64,000 bases of DNA, from assembly GCF_019510245.1 (NCBI RefSeq), contig NZ_JAEKKT010000140.1:62001-126000 (forward strand), read 5' to 3'. This stretch comes from Streptomyces sp. (GTDB taxonomy: Bacteria; Actinomycetota; Actinomycetes; Streptomycetales; Streptomycetaceae). Both the position numbers and the translations under genes were made by a program. The notes under the pieces are model-generated. The model had not been told where the DNA came from. It did not search any database and saw only the letters and a list, made by a program, of their open reading frames with translations. Numbering within the stretch: the first letter of the stretch is position 1; every line of letters begins with the position of its first letter. This document shows, in pieces, positions 48,366 to 57,555 of the stretch.

Positions 48366-49859
48366 TCAGGCCCAGGCCTGTCGTTCCTGGCTGCGGGGGT
48401 CGTCGACCTGGGTCCACTCGGCGTCGATGTGCATCGTGGCCCGGCGTGTGGTGTCGTACTGGTCCCAGCCGGGGTTGCCGGTCCTGGCGAAGCGGATCCA
48501 GGCCTCGTGCGTGCGGGCGGCGAGGTCCGCAGGGGGCTTGTCGGGGCCGAGCAGGGCGCCCTCACCCGCCAGCTGCGGGAGCTCCGCGATGTCGAAGACG
48601 AAGGGGAGCTCCATCGCGTGGGTGGCGCCGAGGTCTCCGCCCAGGGCCGTCGAGCGCCAGGCGAACTCATAGCTGAACGTGGCGGACTGGGGGTGGGCGG
48701 CATGTGCGCCGGCCAGGGCCCAGCTGCCCGCGCCGAACAGCGCGTCGCCCATGATGGCCGACCGCAGCTCACCGAAGGACGCCTCGGGGCGGGTGTTGCG
48801 GTACGTCTCCACGAGCTGCGCGGGCTTCGGGTGCGAGCGCGCCGCGGTGTCGTCGACATCGTCGGCGGTCGAGGTGGCGTACTTGTCCACCGGGACCAGG
48901 TAGAGGTTTCCCTCCTCGGTGTTGGTCCCGACGAGCAGGTCGACATCGGCGCTCAGGCCGGCGGCGACGGATACGGCGGGCTGCGTGTCGAGCACCAGGC
49001 TGAAGGGGCTGAGGCCGATCAGCGGGTCGTGGTGCGTCTCGGTCTGCAGGTCGATGCCCGCGAGCCGGGAGGCGGCCTCCACCAGGCGCTCGTCGGAGAT
49101 GTCCGCGAAGGCGTCGACGTGCGGCTCGATGCCCAGTTCCTCGGTCGCGGCCTTGGTGACGCGGGCGGCCTGTTCGGTGGTGAAGGCACCCAGACCGCTG
49201 CCGCTCTGTACGATCGCCCGGCGGAAGAGGCCCGCGGCCTCAGGGGTGGCGAGGACGCCGCCGACGACGGTCGCCCCGGCCGACTGGCCGAAGAGGGTGA
49301 CGTTGTCCGGGTCACCGCCGAAGGCGGCGATGTTCTCCCGCACCCAGCGCAGTGCGGCGACGACGTCGAGCAGGCCGCGGTTGGCGGGTGCCCCGGGGAT
49401 GTCGAGGAACCCGGAGATGCCGAGCCGGTAGTTGAGGGTGACGAGGACGACGCCGTCGCGGGCGAAGGCGGAGCCGTCGTACAGCGCGGACCGCGTCGAC
49501 CCGGCAACGAATCCGCCGCCGTGGACGAACACCATCACGGGCAGGTCGCCGTCACCGGCCGCGGGCTGGAAGACGTTGACGGTGAGGTAGTCCTCGCCGC
49601 GGCTCCAGCCGGCGCCGAAGTAGGGGGCCATGTCGATGCTGCCGAGCTTGCGCTCGGACTGCGGGGCGTTGGGGCCGGGCGCGGTGGCGTCCCGTACACC
49701 GTCCCAGGGCTCGTGCGGCTGCGGCGGGGCGAACCGGCCGGCGCCCAGCGGAGGAGCGGCGTAGGGGATGTTCAGGAAGGTGGCGGTGCCGTCGTCCTGA
49801 CGGAGACCGCGGACGGCTCCCCGTGCGGTGGTGACGACGGGGTCGGGTTGGTTGCTCAC
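48366..49859 (-). CDS. Type B carboxylesterase/lipase family protein
   Basis: A 497-residue alpha/beta hydrolase. Family marks: GAVRGLRQDDGTATFLNIPY, SRGEDYLTVNVFQPAAG, the oxyanion-hole VFVHGGGFVAGS at about 110-121, and the nucleophile elbow LFGQSAGATVVGG at about 189-201. The acidic residue probably lies in GTNTEEGNLYL and the His in ATHAMELPFVFDIAEL. No signal peptide, so cytoplasmic. GTG at 49859 has AAAGG eight bases upstream. Sits between MBL and RidA genes with gaps of 21 and 46 bp, consistent with an operon. Confidence 0.93.
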   Translation of the reverse strand: MSNQPDPVVTTARGAVRGLRQDDGTATFLNIPYAAPPLGAGRFAPPQPHEPWDGVRDATAPGPNAPQSERKLGSIDMAPYFGAGWSRGEDYLTVNVFQPAAGDGDLPVMVFVHGGGFVAGSTRSALYDGSAFARDGVVLVTLNYRLGISGFLDIPGAPANRGLLDVVAALRWVRENIAAFGGDPDNVTLFGQSAGATVVGGVLATPEAAGLFRRAIVQSGSGLGAFTTEQAARVTKAATEELGIEPHVDAFADISDERLVEAASRLAGIDLQTETHHDPLIGLSPFSLVLDTQPAVSVAAGLSADVDLLVGTNTEEGNLYLVPVDKYATSTADDVDDTAARSHPKPAQLVETYRNTRPEASFGELRSAIMGDALFGAGSWALAGAHAAHPQSATFSYEFAWRSTALGGDLGATHAMELPFVFDIAELPQLAGEGALLGPDKPPADLAARTHEAWIRFARTGNPGWDQYDTTRRATMHIDAEWTQVDDPRSQERQAWA

Positions 49860-49880
49860 AGCTGTGCCTTTCCGCGGGTG

Positions 49881-50795
49881 TCAGCCCTGCTCGGAGTACG
49901 GGGCGAAGGGCGCCCAGCCCTTGATGTCGAACGTGTTGCCGTTCCGCGCGATTTCGGCGGCGCCGTGGCCGCCCAGGTGCGCGGGGATCAGGAGCGCGTT
50001 GTTGTCGGCCGCCCAGCCCAGAACCTTGCGGCGGGTGGCGCGGGCGCCTGCGGGGTCCTCGCAGAAGCAGCTGTTGGCGTCCGGCTCGATGATCTGCACC
50101 GGGTTGTGCAGCATGTCACCGACGAACACCGCGCGGTCCGTCCCGGAGCTGAGGGTCAGCACGGAGGAGCCGGGGGTGTGACCGGGAGCCGCGTCCAGGC
50201 GCAGGTCGGCGTCGATCTGGTGGCTGTTCTCCCACAGCAGCGTCTGGCCGGCCTCGTGTACCGGGGCCACGCTGTCCTCGAAGACGTTCTGGTTGCCGCG
50301 GCCGAGCAGCGGCTGGTGGCCGTTTGCCGGGTTCCAGAAGTCGAAGTCGTCCTTCGGCATCAGATAGGTGGCGTTGGGAAAGGTGGGAACCCAACTCCGC
50401 CCGTCCAGGTACGTGTTCCAGCCGACGTGATCGATGTGGAGATGCGTGTTGATCACGATGTCCACGTCTTCGGGCTGGACGCCTGCCCGGGCGAGGTTGG
50501 CCAGGAAGTCCGTCTCCAGGTGGCTCCAGACCGGCGCGTACGGGCGCTCCTTGTGGTTACCCACACCGGTGTCGACGAGGATGGTCTTGCCCCCGCTGCG
50601 CAGCAGCCAGGTCTGGATCGCGGAATTCACGATGTTGGTCTCGGAGTCCAGGAAATGCGGGGCCAGCCAGTGGACGCCGTCCTTCCAGACTTCCTGCGAA
50701 CTTTCCGGGAAGAAGGCGTGGGGCTCCATTCCGACTGACCCGTAGTATTCCCAGACACGGGTGATGGAGACGTTGCCGAGTGTGATCTGTTCCAT
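49881..50795 (-). CDS. MBL fold metallo-hydrolase (lactonase-like)
   Basis: A 304-residue metallo-beta-lactamase-fold enzyme. Metal ligands: HxHxDH in VINTHLHIDHVGWNTYLDG at about 127-145, then APGHTPGSSVLTLSSG (third His), FVGDMLHNPVQI (bridging Asp) and IPAHLGGHG (last His). Overall layout is that of AHL-lactonase/methyl-parathion-hydrolase relatives; the substrate is unknown. ATG at 50795 has AAGGAAA six bases upstream. First gene of the MBL-esterase-RidA operon. One copy of the 20-bp palindromic site lies 59 bp upstream of its start. Confidence 0.92.
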   Translation of the reverse strand: MEQITLGNVSITRVWEYYGSVGMEPHAFFPESSQEVWKDGVHWLAPHFLDSETNIVNSAIQTWLLRSGGKTILVDTGVGNHKERPYAPVWSHLETDFLANLARAGVQPEDVDIVINTHLHIDHVGWNTYLDGRSWVPTFPNATYLMPKDDFDFWNPANGHQPLLGRGNQNVFEDSVAPVHEAGQTLLWENSHQIDADLRLDAAPGHTPGSSVLTLSSGTDRAVFVGDMLHNPVQIIEPDANSCFCEDPAGARATRRKVLGWAADNNALLIPAHLGGHGAAEIARNGNTFDIKGWAPFAPYSEQG

Positions 50796-51151
50796 GCGAT
50801 TTCCTTGGAGTTCGGAAGGTTTACCCAACCGTACGAGCGGCTCCAGCGGGCGCGGTATCCGTCACGTGACTGCACCGGTGCGTACGGCTCTGAGCACGGG
50901 GCTTTTCCTCTTGTAGGCCAGGTGAAAGGCGAGGCGGCTCCCCGTTCCGAGTTCCATTCCCGGATACCTTTGGACGAGCACGTGGCTACCTCGCCGCGTT
51001 CACGGGGCGGCAGCCGGATCCGTATGCCCGCTTGCCGGCCGTGTCGTGTGCGGTGGCTGTCCCTGCCTTTCACGTCTGCGGCTTTTTGATGCCTGCCGAT
51101 CAGTGAAATGCAAGGGTGTGCGGTCACCCCGTGATGCGTTCTGTCGGGGTG
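50796..51151. other. Upstream region of the MBL operon
   Basis: 356 bp with no supported gene. It holds the first copy of the shared 20-bp site (50854-50873) and the 3' flank of the FUSC gene. No strong hairpin seen. Confidence 0.6.
50854..50873 (+). promoter_or_regulatory. Shared 20-bp site, copy 1 (MBL operon)
   Basis: GGTATCCGTCACGTGACTGC with the perfect palindromic core GTCACGTGAC, 59 bp upstream of the MBL start. Copies 2 and 3 lie upstream of the FUSC and LAL genes. Confidence 0.7.
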
Positions 51152-53410
51152 TCAGACGGCTTGGGCCCGTTCACACTGGTCCGCGAGATCGACGCAGCGC
51201 ACCGCGGCAGCCGGGGCCGGCCCGTGCGGCGACGGAATGTCGACGCTCTCGGACGGAACCATGGTGGTGCGGCCGGGGTCCGAGACGAGCGGGTCCAGGG
51301 CTCGCACAAGCGCGGTCAAGGTCGCGTCGAGACGATTGATGTGCAGCAGCAGGCGATACTCCGGCGACGGCCGGCTGCGGCTCACACGCCGCTCCTCCGA
51401 GAGCAGGGACAGTGCCCTGACGACTCTGGGGCGTGCCGTGTGCGAGGAGATTCCCGGTCGATGGCCGGTGACGCGGATCAGGTGGGCCACGGTCTCGTGC
51501 GCACGGTCGGCCGCGGCGGTGAGGCGGGGGGCGCACTCCGGGACATGGCCCGCCGGGAGACGCTCGGCCGTGGCGGCCAGGCTCCGTGCGTGGTACGCGC
51601 CGGCCTCAAGAAGTTCCAGCAGGTGGCGGGCGTGGTGACGTCGGCCGCGCTGCGGATTGAGCGGATGGGTGAGAGGCAGACAGGCCTTGCGGAAGGACTC
51701 CAGTGCCTGGTCGAGGTCGTGTGCCGCGCGGACCCAGCTCGTCGGGGTTTCCGCGTCCGTGCTTCCTGACGCGATGGCCCGAAGGAGGCGGTCGAGGACG
51801 CGCAGGAAACCGACCAGTTCCTCGTCACTGGCCCGGCGGACCGTGGTGGGAAGTACGAGGACGGCGGCAAGGATCCCGCAGGACACTCCCAGTGCGGTCT
51901 CCTGGACACGCAGGAGCAGCACGTGCGTCGAGAAGGTGTCCAGCAGTGCGAGCAGCATGCTGAGTGTGCCGGTGATGAAGAACGTCACGGCCCAATAGGC
52001 CTGTGACGGGGTGTAGAACATCCCGAACATGCACAGCAGGAGCAGGAGCAGGAGGACAGGGCCGTCGCCGCCGACCTGGGCGGCAAGGCCGTAGGCGAAC
52101 ACCACGCCGAGGACGGTGCCCGCCAGTCGCCGGGCACTCTGCAGCAGCACCTCGCCGGTGCTCTCGGTCCTGATGAAGACGACCCATGCAGTCACGACGG
52201 CCCAGTACCACAGGTGCGGAGACAGGAGATGACCGCCCGCGACGGCGAGGGCCGAGGCAGTTGTCACCTGGAACGCCTGACGGGTGGCCTGGCGCTTCAG
52301 GCTTTCGGTGTCTGCGTCCCTGCGCGGCATCGCCCCGACGGTTGGTGGGGCGGGCTTGTGAAGAGGTGTCCCGAACCCTGCTGTGCGGCCGCGTGGTCCG
52401 AGAACCCGCAGGGCTGCGGCGAGTTCGTCGACCGCTGGGAAGCAGTCCTGCACATGTGCGGAGCCGGCCGGCCGGTTCGCCGGGCCGCCTTCGTACCTCT
52501 CCTCGCACTGTTCGGATGCACAGGCCGTTCCCACGGTGAGCTGGTGCCGGAGAGCCCGGATCCGCTGCGCGAGCCGCTGTCGCGCCGTCCGTTCCGCCAG
52601 ATCGTGGCGGGCCGCCGGTGTGCGGACCGCGCGGACCGTGAGTACGGCCAAGCGCTGCGCGGCCACCTCCACACGACCAAGGTGCCGCAGCAGGGCCTCG
52701 GTGCCCTCGTCGACGGCGCGCTCGTCGAGAAAGTCCTCGATCAGCAGCACGGATGCGTGCAGTCTGTCGAGGCGGTCCTGCAACAAGTGGCTCAGAGTGC
52801 CGTCGTCCTGCCCGGTGGCGACCATCGAGGCCGTGTCCCGCAGGACGTCGTGCAGACGCACGTCGAATGCGTGCCGCAGCCGCCTCAGAGCTCCGGCCGC
52901 CGTGATGGGGCCGGCGCAGTACCACACGGTCGTGACGGCCCCGAAAGCCACAAGTACCGATGCCCCGAGTTGCGGAAGCTGGTCTGCTCGGGCCTGGATG
53001 AATTGAGACAGCAGGAAGGCCATGAAACCGAAGATCCCCAGGCCCAGCCCTCGTGGGCCGAACCGGCGGGCCTGAACGGCGAGGTAGATCACCACCAGAA
53101 AGATCAGCTTGGCTGCCGTCGGGTACGGCGTCAGCACGGCTCCGGCGGCCAGGGACGCGAGAGAGAGCGGGGCGCCGAGTCCGAGGGTGATGAGCTGGTT
53201 GCGCGGATGCAGGTCGCTGATCGCCAGTGACGTCGTCATCGCGGTGAAACCGCCGACCACCAGCGCCGTTTCGGGCGCTCGGAGCGCTGTCAGCACGGCA
53301 AGGGCCGCGGCTGAGCCGAGCACGGCGCGCATCGCGGAGGTCAGACGTATGAGCCCGGGGTCAAAGGCGGCGAAGCGGTCCCACAGCGATGCCGTTGCCC
53401 TTGCCACCAT
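51152..53410 (-). CDS. FUSC family transporter (aromatic acid exporter-like)
   Basis: A 752-residue protein with the two-unit FUSC architecture. Unit 1: TM helices at about 20-160 (MRAVLGSAAALAVLTALRAP, ETALVVGGFTAMTTSLAISD, FGIFGFMAFLLSQ-type helix) then a cytoplasmic helical domain with RIRALRHQL. Unit 2: TM helices at about 375-510 (AFQVTTASALAVAGGHLLSP, LWYWAVVTAWVVFIRTESTG, GTLSMLLALLDTFSTHVLLL) and a second helical domain. Relatives include AaeB-type efflux of hydroxylated aromatic acids. ATG at 53410 has GGAG six bases upstream. Copy 2 of the 20-bp site is 108 bp upstream. Confidence 0.9.
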   Translation of the reverse strand: MVARATASLWDRFAAFDPGLIRLTSAMRAVLGSAAALAVLTALRAPETALVVGGFTAMTTSLAISDLHPRNQLITLGLGAPLSLASLAAGAVLTPYPTAAKLIFLVVIYLAVQARRFGPRGLGLGIFGFMAFLLSQFIQARADQLPQLGASVLVAFGAVTTVWYCAGPITAAGALRRLRHAFDVRLHDVLRDTASMVATGQDDGTLSHLLQDRLDRLHASVLLIEDFLDERAVDEGTEALLRHLGRVEVAAQRLAVLTVRAVRTPAARHDLAERTARQRLAQRIRALRHQLTVGTACASEQCEERYEGGPANRPAGSAHVQDCFPAVDELAAALRVLGPRGRTAGFGTPLHKPAPPTVGAMPRRDADTESLKRQATRQAFQVTTASALAVAGGHLLSPHLWYWAVVTAWVVFIRTESTGEVLLQSARRLAGTVLGVVFAYGLAAQVGGDGPVLLLLLLLCMFGMFYTPSQAYWAVTFFITGTLSMLLALLDTFSTHVLLLRVQETALGVSCGILAAVLVLPTTVRRASDEELVGFLRVLDRLLRAIASGSTDAETPTSWVRAAHDLDQALESFRKACLPLTHPLNPQRGRRHHARHLLELLEAGAYHARSLAATAERLPAGHVPECAPRLTAAADRAHETVAHLIRVTGHRPGISSHTARPRVVRALSLLSEERRVSRSRPSPEYRLLLHINRLDATLTALVRALDPLVSDPGRTTMVPSESVDIPSPHGPAPAAAVRCVDLADQCERAQAV

Positions 53411-53517
53411 GGTGATCTCCGTAGGTCCTTTCGCGTGTGCACGACCGTGAGGGGTGTCTCGAGGTTCTGGCCGGCCACCGCCCGCGTCGCCAGTCTCGGT
53501 GCGCGGAGGTTCCGTCC

Positions 53518-53537
53518 GGTATGCGTCAGGTGACTGC
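53518..53537 (+). promoter_or_regulatory. Shared 20-bp site, copy 2 (FUSC gene)
   Basis: GGTATGCGTCAGGTGACTGC; differs from copies 1 and 3 by one base in the core (C to G). 108 bp upstream of the FUSC start. Confidence 0.65.
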
Positions 53538-53979
53538 TCTCGGAGGTTCTGCGGCACGCAGGCGGAGAACCGTGGCGTAGTCACGGTGGCCTGGACGGTG
53601 AAACGAGACAAGGCGTCCGTTGTCGGCGTTGGCGACGGCGCGGCGCCGCCGTCGAGCCGCAGGTTTCCGCGCCCCGCGCGTTCGCTCGGGTCGTTCGCCC
53701 GTTCAAGAGCTGCCTCGTGGGCCTGCTTCCGGATCGGCCATGCCCTCGACTACGTGGAAGTGGCGTACAAGCCGACCGCATGGCGTAAGGAACCCGAGTC
53801 CGACCAGCCACGAGCGTCCAGTGACCATGACAGGGCCTTCCGGTTGGGATGTACGGCCTACGCGATCCCCCGTCTTCGATGGCACGACACCACCGGCGGC
53901 GCACGGCCGTTCCTGCCCGCCGACCCGGAAAGGCGCGGCCGTGCCTGCTTCACGATTCTGTGGCTGGACGAACAGCCGG

Positions 53980-53999
53980 GGTATGCGTCACGTGACTGC
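53980..53999 (+). promoter_or_regulatory. Shared 20-bp site, copy 3 (LAL gene)
   Basis: GGTATGCGTCACGTGACTGC with the perfect GTCACGTGAC core, 148 bp upstream of the LAL start. The similarity to copy 1 continues downstream (ACTGCAYCGGYGC). Confidence 0.7.
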
Positions 54000-54146
54000 A
54001 TCGGCGCTGTTCGTGCACAGGGGTGGGGCGTATACGTCTGCCGGTTGTCCGGCCGCTCTCGAGCGGGTTCGACACCGCTCCTGCGGGCGCTGCGGCTGTT
54101 CCCCCACGCTAGTGTCTGGGGGGTATCTCGATTCCTTGGAGCATCC

Positions 54147-56981
54147 GTGGAAAACGATGGAAGGGCCCGTGGGGACCAGTCCTCGATGCGGAATTCCGGT
54201 CTGGCGGTGGTGGGCCGAGAAACCGAGACCGCAGAAATCATCCGGCGTGTGGGCGCTGACCGGTCCCACAGCGACGTGTTGATCGTCACGGGTGATCCCG
54301 GTGCCGGAAAGAGCACGCTGCTCGGCCTCGCGGCCGATCGCGCACGGGGTGCGGGTGGCCGAGTGCTGCGGGCGGTGGGGAGCGAATCCGAGGCGCACCT
54401 TGGATTCGCCGGTCTTCATCAGATGCTGCGCCCGGTACTCGGTGAAGCGGAGGGACTGCCGTCGCGGCAGCGCTCCGCGCTCCGTGCCGTCCTGGGGCTC
54501 GAAGAGTGTGCGGAGACTCCCGACGCGATGCTCGTCGGTCTGGCGGTTCTGACCTTGTTGTCGGACCTGGCGGAAACCGCCCCGCTGCTGGTGGTGGTCG
54601 ACGACGCCCAGTGGATCGACCGTGGATCACTGGACGTTCTCTCCTTCGTGGCGCGACGCATGGACAGCGAGCCCGTCACGCTGCTTGTCGGAGTCCGCAC
54701 CGCGGACGCGCTGCCCGGCTTCGACAAGGGATACGAGCGCCTTGAACTCGGCCCGCTGGACGCCGAGGCGGCCAACCGGCTGCTGGACCGGCAGCCCACG
54801 CCGCCCACCGGCCGAACCCGGGTGCGAATCCTCGAGGAGGCGGCCGGCAACCCGCTGGCCCTGGTGGAACTCGCCCACGCCACCGCGATCCTGCACCCCG
54901 AGGGCAGTGGCGTGGAGGGCCCGCTGCCGGTCACCGACCGACTGGAGCGGATCTTCGCGGGGCACGCGGCGGACCTGCCAGAACCGACCCGCCGCATCCT
55001 GCTGCTGCTCGCGGCCGCCGACGCGGCGGACGCTCAGGCGGCGGCCGTGGGACTTCCCGAGGTGGACGACGAGGCATGGGTACCCGCGGACCGGGCCGGT
55101 CTGGTACGCCAGGACGGGGCCGGGATCTCCTTCCGTCACCCGCTCGTCCGCTCCGCCGTCTACCATGCCGCGTCGTTCGAGGAACGCCGGCAGGCGCACC
55201 TCGCCCTCGGGGAGTTGCTGCGCGAGGAGCCCGACCGCCGCGCCTGGCACCTCGCCGCCGCGACCATACGCCCTGACCAGGACGTGTCGGCCGCCCTGCA
55301 GCAGACGGCCGACCGAGCCCGGCGCCGGGGTGGCTTCGCGGCCGCTGCCGCGGCCCAGGAGCGCGCCGCGGAACTCAGCCCGCGCCGCGAGGACCGGGCG
55401 CGCCTGCTGACCGAAGCCGCTGCCACCGCCGTCTTCACCGGTCAGCTCGGCTGGGTGGAACACCTGGCCGCCGCAGTCCGCGAGTGCACCGACGACCAGG
55501 CACTGCTGAGCAAGGCCGCGCTGGCCACCGGACAGCTCATGTCCCTGGGCCCCCATCACACAGCAGCCTTCGCCCTGCTCATGCGTGTCGCCGACGAGGC
55601 GGCGGACGCCCGGTCGCCCCTCGTACTCGACGCGCTGGCCGCGGCGGCCGTGGTCCGTTACTACTCGGGCGAGGAGTCCCAACAGCGACAGATCCAGAGC
55701 CTGCTCTCCCGCATGCCCGACGATGCCGCCAGAGCGGCCCTGCACGTCTGGGTACTGGCCATATCCGACCCCAGCAGCGCAGGAGCCTCCCTCGCACCGG
55801 TGCTGCCCGGGCTCATCGCCGAGGCCAAGGGCGACGCCAGTCGCCTGACCGCACTGGCCATCGTCGCCTGGCTGCTGGACCAGACCACCCTCGCCGCCAG
55901 GACCTTCGACGAGGCATTCGACCAGTGGCAGGCCCGTGGACAGCTCCCGGACGGACTGGGATGCGCGGCGGGCTGGACCCGCCTGGAGCAGGGCCGATGG
56001 GCCGAGGCCCGCTCGGTGGCCGCCGACATCGCGGCAATGGCATCGTCGGCCGGACTCGACCACGCCGAGGCGTGTGCCCAGGCACTCGACGCCACGGTGC
56101 TCGCCCTGCTCGGCGAGCCGGCCGACGCGCGACGGAGAGCCGAGCAGGCGCTGGCCCTTGTCGACCCGCTGGAAAGCCGCTCCGTCGCGGTCTTCGCGCG
56201 TCGGGCCCTGGGCCTGGCGGCGGTGGCCGACGGCGACTACGACACCGCGTACGCCCAGTTCCGCTCAGCGTTCACCGACGACGGCGATCCGGTTCACTAC
56301 CACGTCTCCTACACCGTCCTGGCCGAACTCGCCGCGGCGGCCGTCCGCCGAGGCCGACAGGAGGACGCCGCCGAACTGCTGGAACGATCGGCGCGGCGCC
56401 TGGGTACGGGCATGTCGGCACGGCTCACCGCACTGATCGACCGGGGCCGCGCCCTGCTCGCCGAACCGGAGCACGCGGAACCGTACTTCCAGGCGGCACT
56501 GGCGGACATTACAGGTGAGCAGTGGCCGTTCGAGCGGGCGCAGACACGGCTCGACTACGGGGAATGGCTCCGGCGGCGGCGCCGTATCGCCGAGGCCCGT
56601 CCGCTGCTGAGCGCCGCCCTGGAAACCTTCCAGCGGCTGGGCGCTCGGCCATGGATCGAGCGGGCCAAGGCAGAACTGCGCGCCGCCGGCATCGAGGCCG
56701 CCGGCAGCGTAGTGCCCAGTGCCTTCACCGAACTCAGCCCTCAGCAGCAGCAGATCGTCCAGCTCGCGGCCCGCGGCCTGACGAACCGTGAGATCGGAGA
56801 GAAACTGTTCCTCTCGCCGCGCACGGTCGGCTCCCACCTCTACCGGGTGTTCCCCAAACTGGGCATCACCGCCCGCTCTCAGCTCCGCGACGTGGTCGAA
56901 GGCACCCTGTCGGGTGCCATCCCTCATGACCCATGTATGGGCGCGCGAGTACGCGTCTCGGCCCAACACCACCGTCATTGA
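54147..56981 (+). CDS. LuxR family ATP-binding regulator (LAL type)
   Basis: A 944-residue LAL regulator. Residues 20-60 hold VVGRETETAEIIRRV and the Walker A loop GDPGAGKST (49-57); Walker B LLVVVDDAQW is at 147-156; the AAA/STAND domain continues to about 330. A long alpha-helical, TPR-like region follows. The C-terminal LuxR HTH is LSPQQQQIVQLAARGLTNRE, IGEKLFLSPRTVGSHLYRVF, PKLGITARSQLRDVVEG at about 860-918. GTG at 54147 has TTGGAG five bases upstream. Copy 3 of the 20-bp site lies in its own upstream region, suggesting autoregulation and control of the FUSC and MBL-esterase-RidA units. Confidence 0.93.
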   Translation: MENDGRARGDQSSMRNSGLAVVGRETETAEIIRRVGADRSHSDVLIVTGDPGAGKSTLLGLAADRARGAGGRVLRAVGSESEAHLGFAGLHQMLRPVLGEAEGLPSRQRSALRAVLGLEECAETPDAMLVGLAVLTLLSDLAETAPLLVVVDDAQWIDRGSLDVLSFVARRMDSEPVTLLVGVRTADALPGFDKGYERLELGPLDAEAANRLLDRQPTPPTGRTRVRILEEAAGNPLALVELAHATAILHPEGSGVEGPLPVTDRLERIFAGHAADLPEPTRRILLLLAAADAADAQAAAVGLPEVDDEAWVPADRAGLVRQDGAGISFRHPLVRSAVYHAASFEERRQAHLALGELLREEPDRRAWHLAAATIRPDQDVSAALQQTADRARRRGGFAAAAAAQERAAELSPRREDRARLLTEAAATAVFTGQLGWVEHLAAAVRECTDDQALLSKAALATGQLMSLGPHHTAAFALLMRVADEAADARSPLVLDALAAAAVVRYYSGEESQQRQIQSLLSRMPDDAARAALHVWVLAISDPSSAGASLAPVLPGLIAEAKGDASRLTALAIVAWLLDQTTLAARTFDEAFDQWQARGQLPDGLGCAAGWTRLEQGRWAEARSVAADIAAMASSAGLDHAEACAQALDATVLALLGEPADARRRAEQALALVDPLESRSVAVFARRALGLAAVADGDYDTAYAQFRSAFTDDGDPVHYHVSYTVLAELAAAAVRRGRQEDAAELLERSARRLGTGMSARLTALIDRGRALLAEPEHAEPYFQAALADITGEQWPFERAQTRLDYGEWLRRRRRIAEARPLLSAALETFQRLGARPWIERAKAELRAAGIEAAGSVVPSAFTELSPQQQQIVQLAARGLTNREIGEKLFLSPRTVGSHLYRVFPKLGITARSQLRDVVEGTLSGAIPHDPCMGARVRVSAQHHRH

Positions 56982-57149
56982 CGGTCCGGACGACGTGTTC
57001 GCCCAACTCGACTCCCTCGTTACCCTCCACGGGCGAGCTCACCTGGGCCTAACCGGCGGCCCGGGTGGCAACCGTCGGCGAACTGTCGCTTTCTCGCACT
57101 GCACGAAGCCTGTGTCGCAGCGCACTGCGCGGTACCCGCCCTCGACGGT

Positions 57150-57542
57150 CACCTCGGTGCCGAGCACGAGCGGACGCCCGACCCATCCCTTGCGGGACAT
57201 CGTCGCCGGCCTGGTCGCCATCACCCGAACCGGCTACCGCGACCTGCTCAGCCCGATGCCGGACGCGGCCGCTCTCGGCCGCGCCGCCTCCTCACAGCGC
57301 TACACGTCATCGGCATTGTGGGGCGACAACGTACTGCTCATCGACGACACCTGGACCACCGGCAACCACGCCCAGACCGCGGCGGAAGCTCTGAAGTCGG
57401 CCGGCGCGGGGAGCGTGGCAGTCGTCGCCCTCGGACGCCATCTCAACACCAGGTACGGCGACATGGCCACGCATGTCGAGCAGCACGACTTCGGAGCTTC
57501 TCGTGGGACGTCTGCGCGCTGCGGCGCTGGAACCACGCCTGA
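57150..57542 (+). pseudogene. Decayed phosphoribosyltransferase-like gene
   Basis: The plus strand encodes the C-terminal part of a streptomycete PRTase-like family: VPSTSGRPTHPLRDIVAGLV, then the PRPP-binding signature VLLIDDTWTTGNHAQTAAEA and SVAVVALGRHLN. The N-terminal half, which in intact relatives (from memory) carries zinc-finger-like CxxC, is missing, replaced by unrelated sequence after the LAL gene. Near 57494 the frame shifts: the family-like end (FSWDVCALRRWNHA, stop at 57542) continues in another frame. Probably a truncated and frameshifted relic. It converges with the HTH gene. Confidence 0.7.
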
Positions 57543-57555
57543 GGCGCGGCTGAGG

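Larger units (their letters stand above)
53411..54146. other. 736-bp divergent region between FUSC and LAL genes
   Basis: Contains copies 2 and 3 of the shared site. Between them the plus strand reads like a decayed coding stretch at about 53740-53960 (ALDYVEVAYKPTAWRKEPES, LPADPERRGRACFTILWLDE), without a stable single frame or start. This could be the relic of a transposase or other gene; evidence is weak. Confidence 0.45.

Noticed and set aside
53454..54146. N-terminal extension of the LAL regulator to 1175 codons
   Set aside because: No domain in the added part, it crosses the regulatory sites, and GTG 54147 has a good Shine-Dalgarno.
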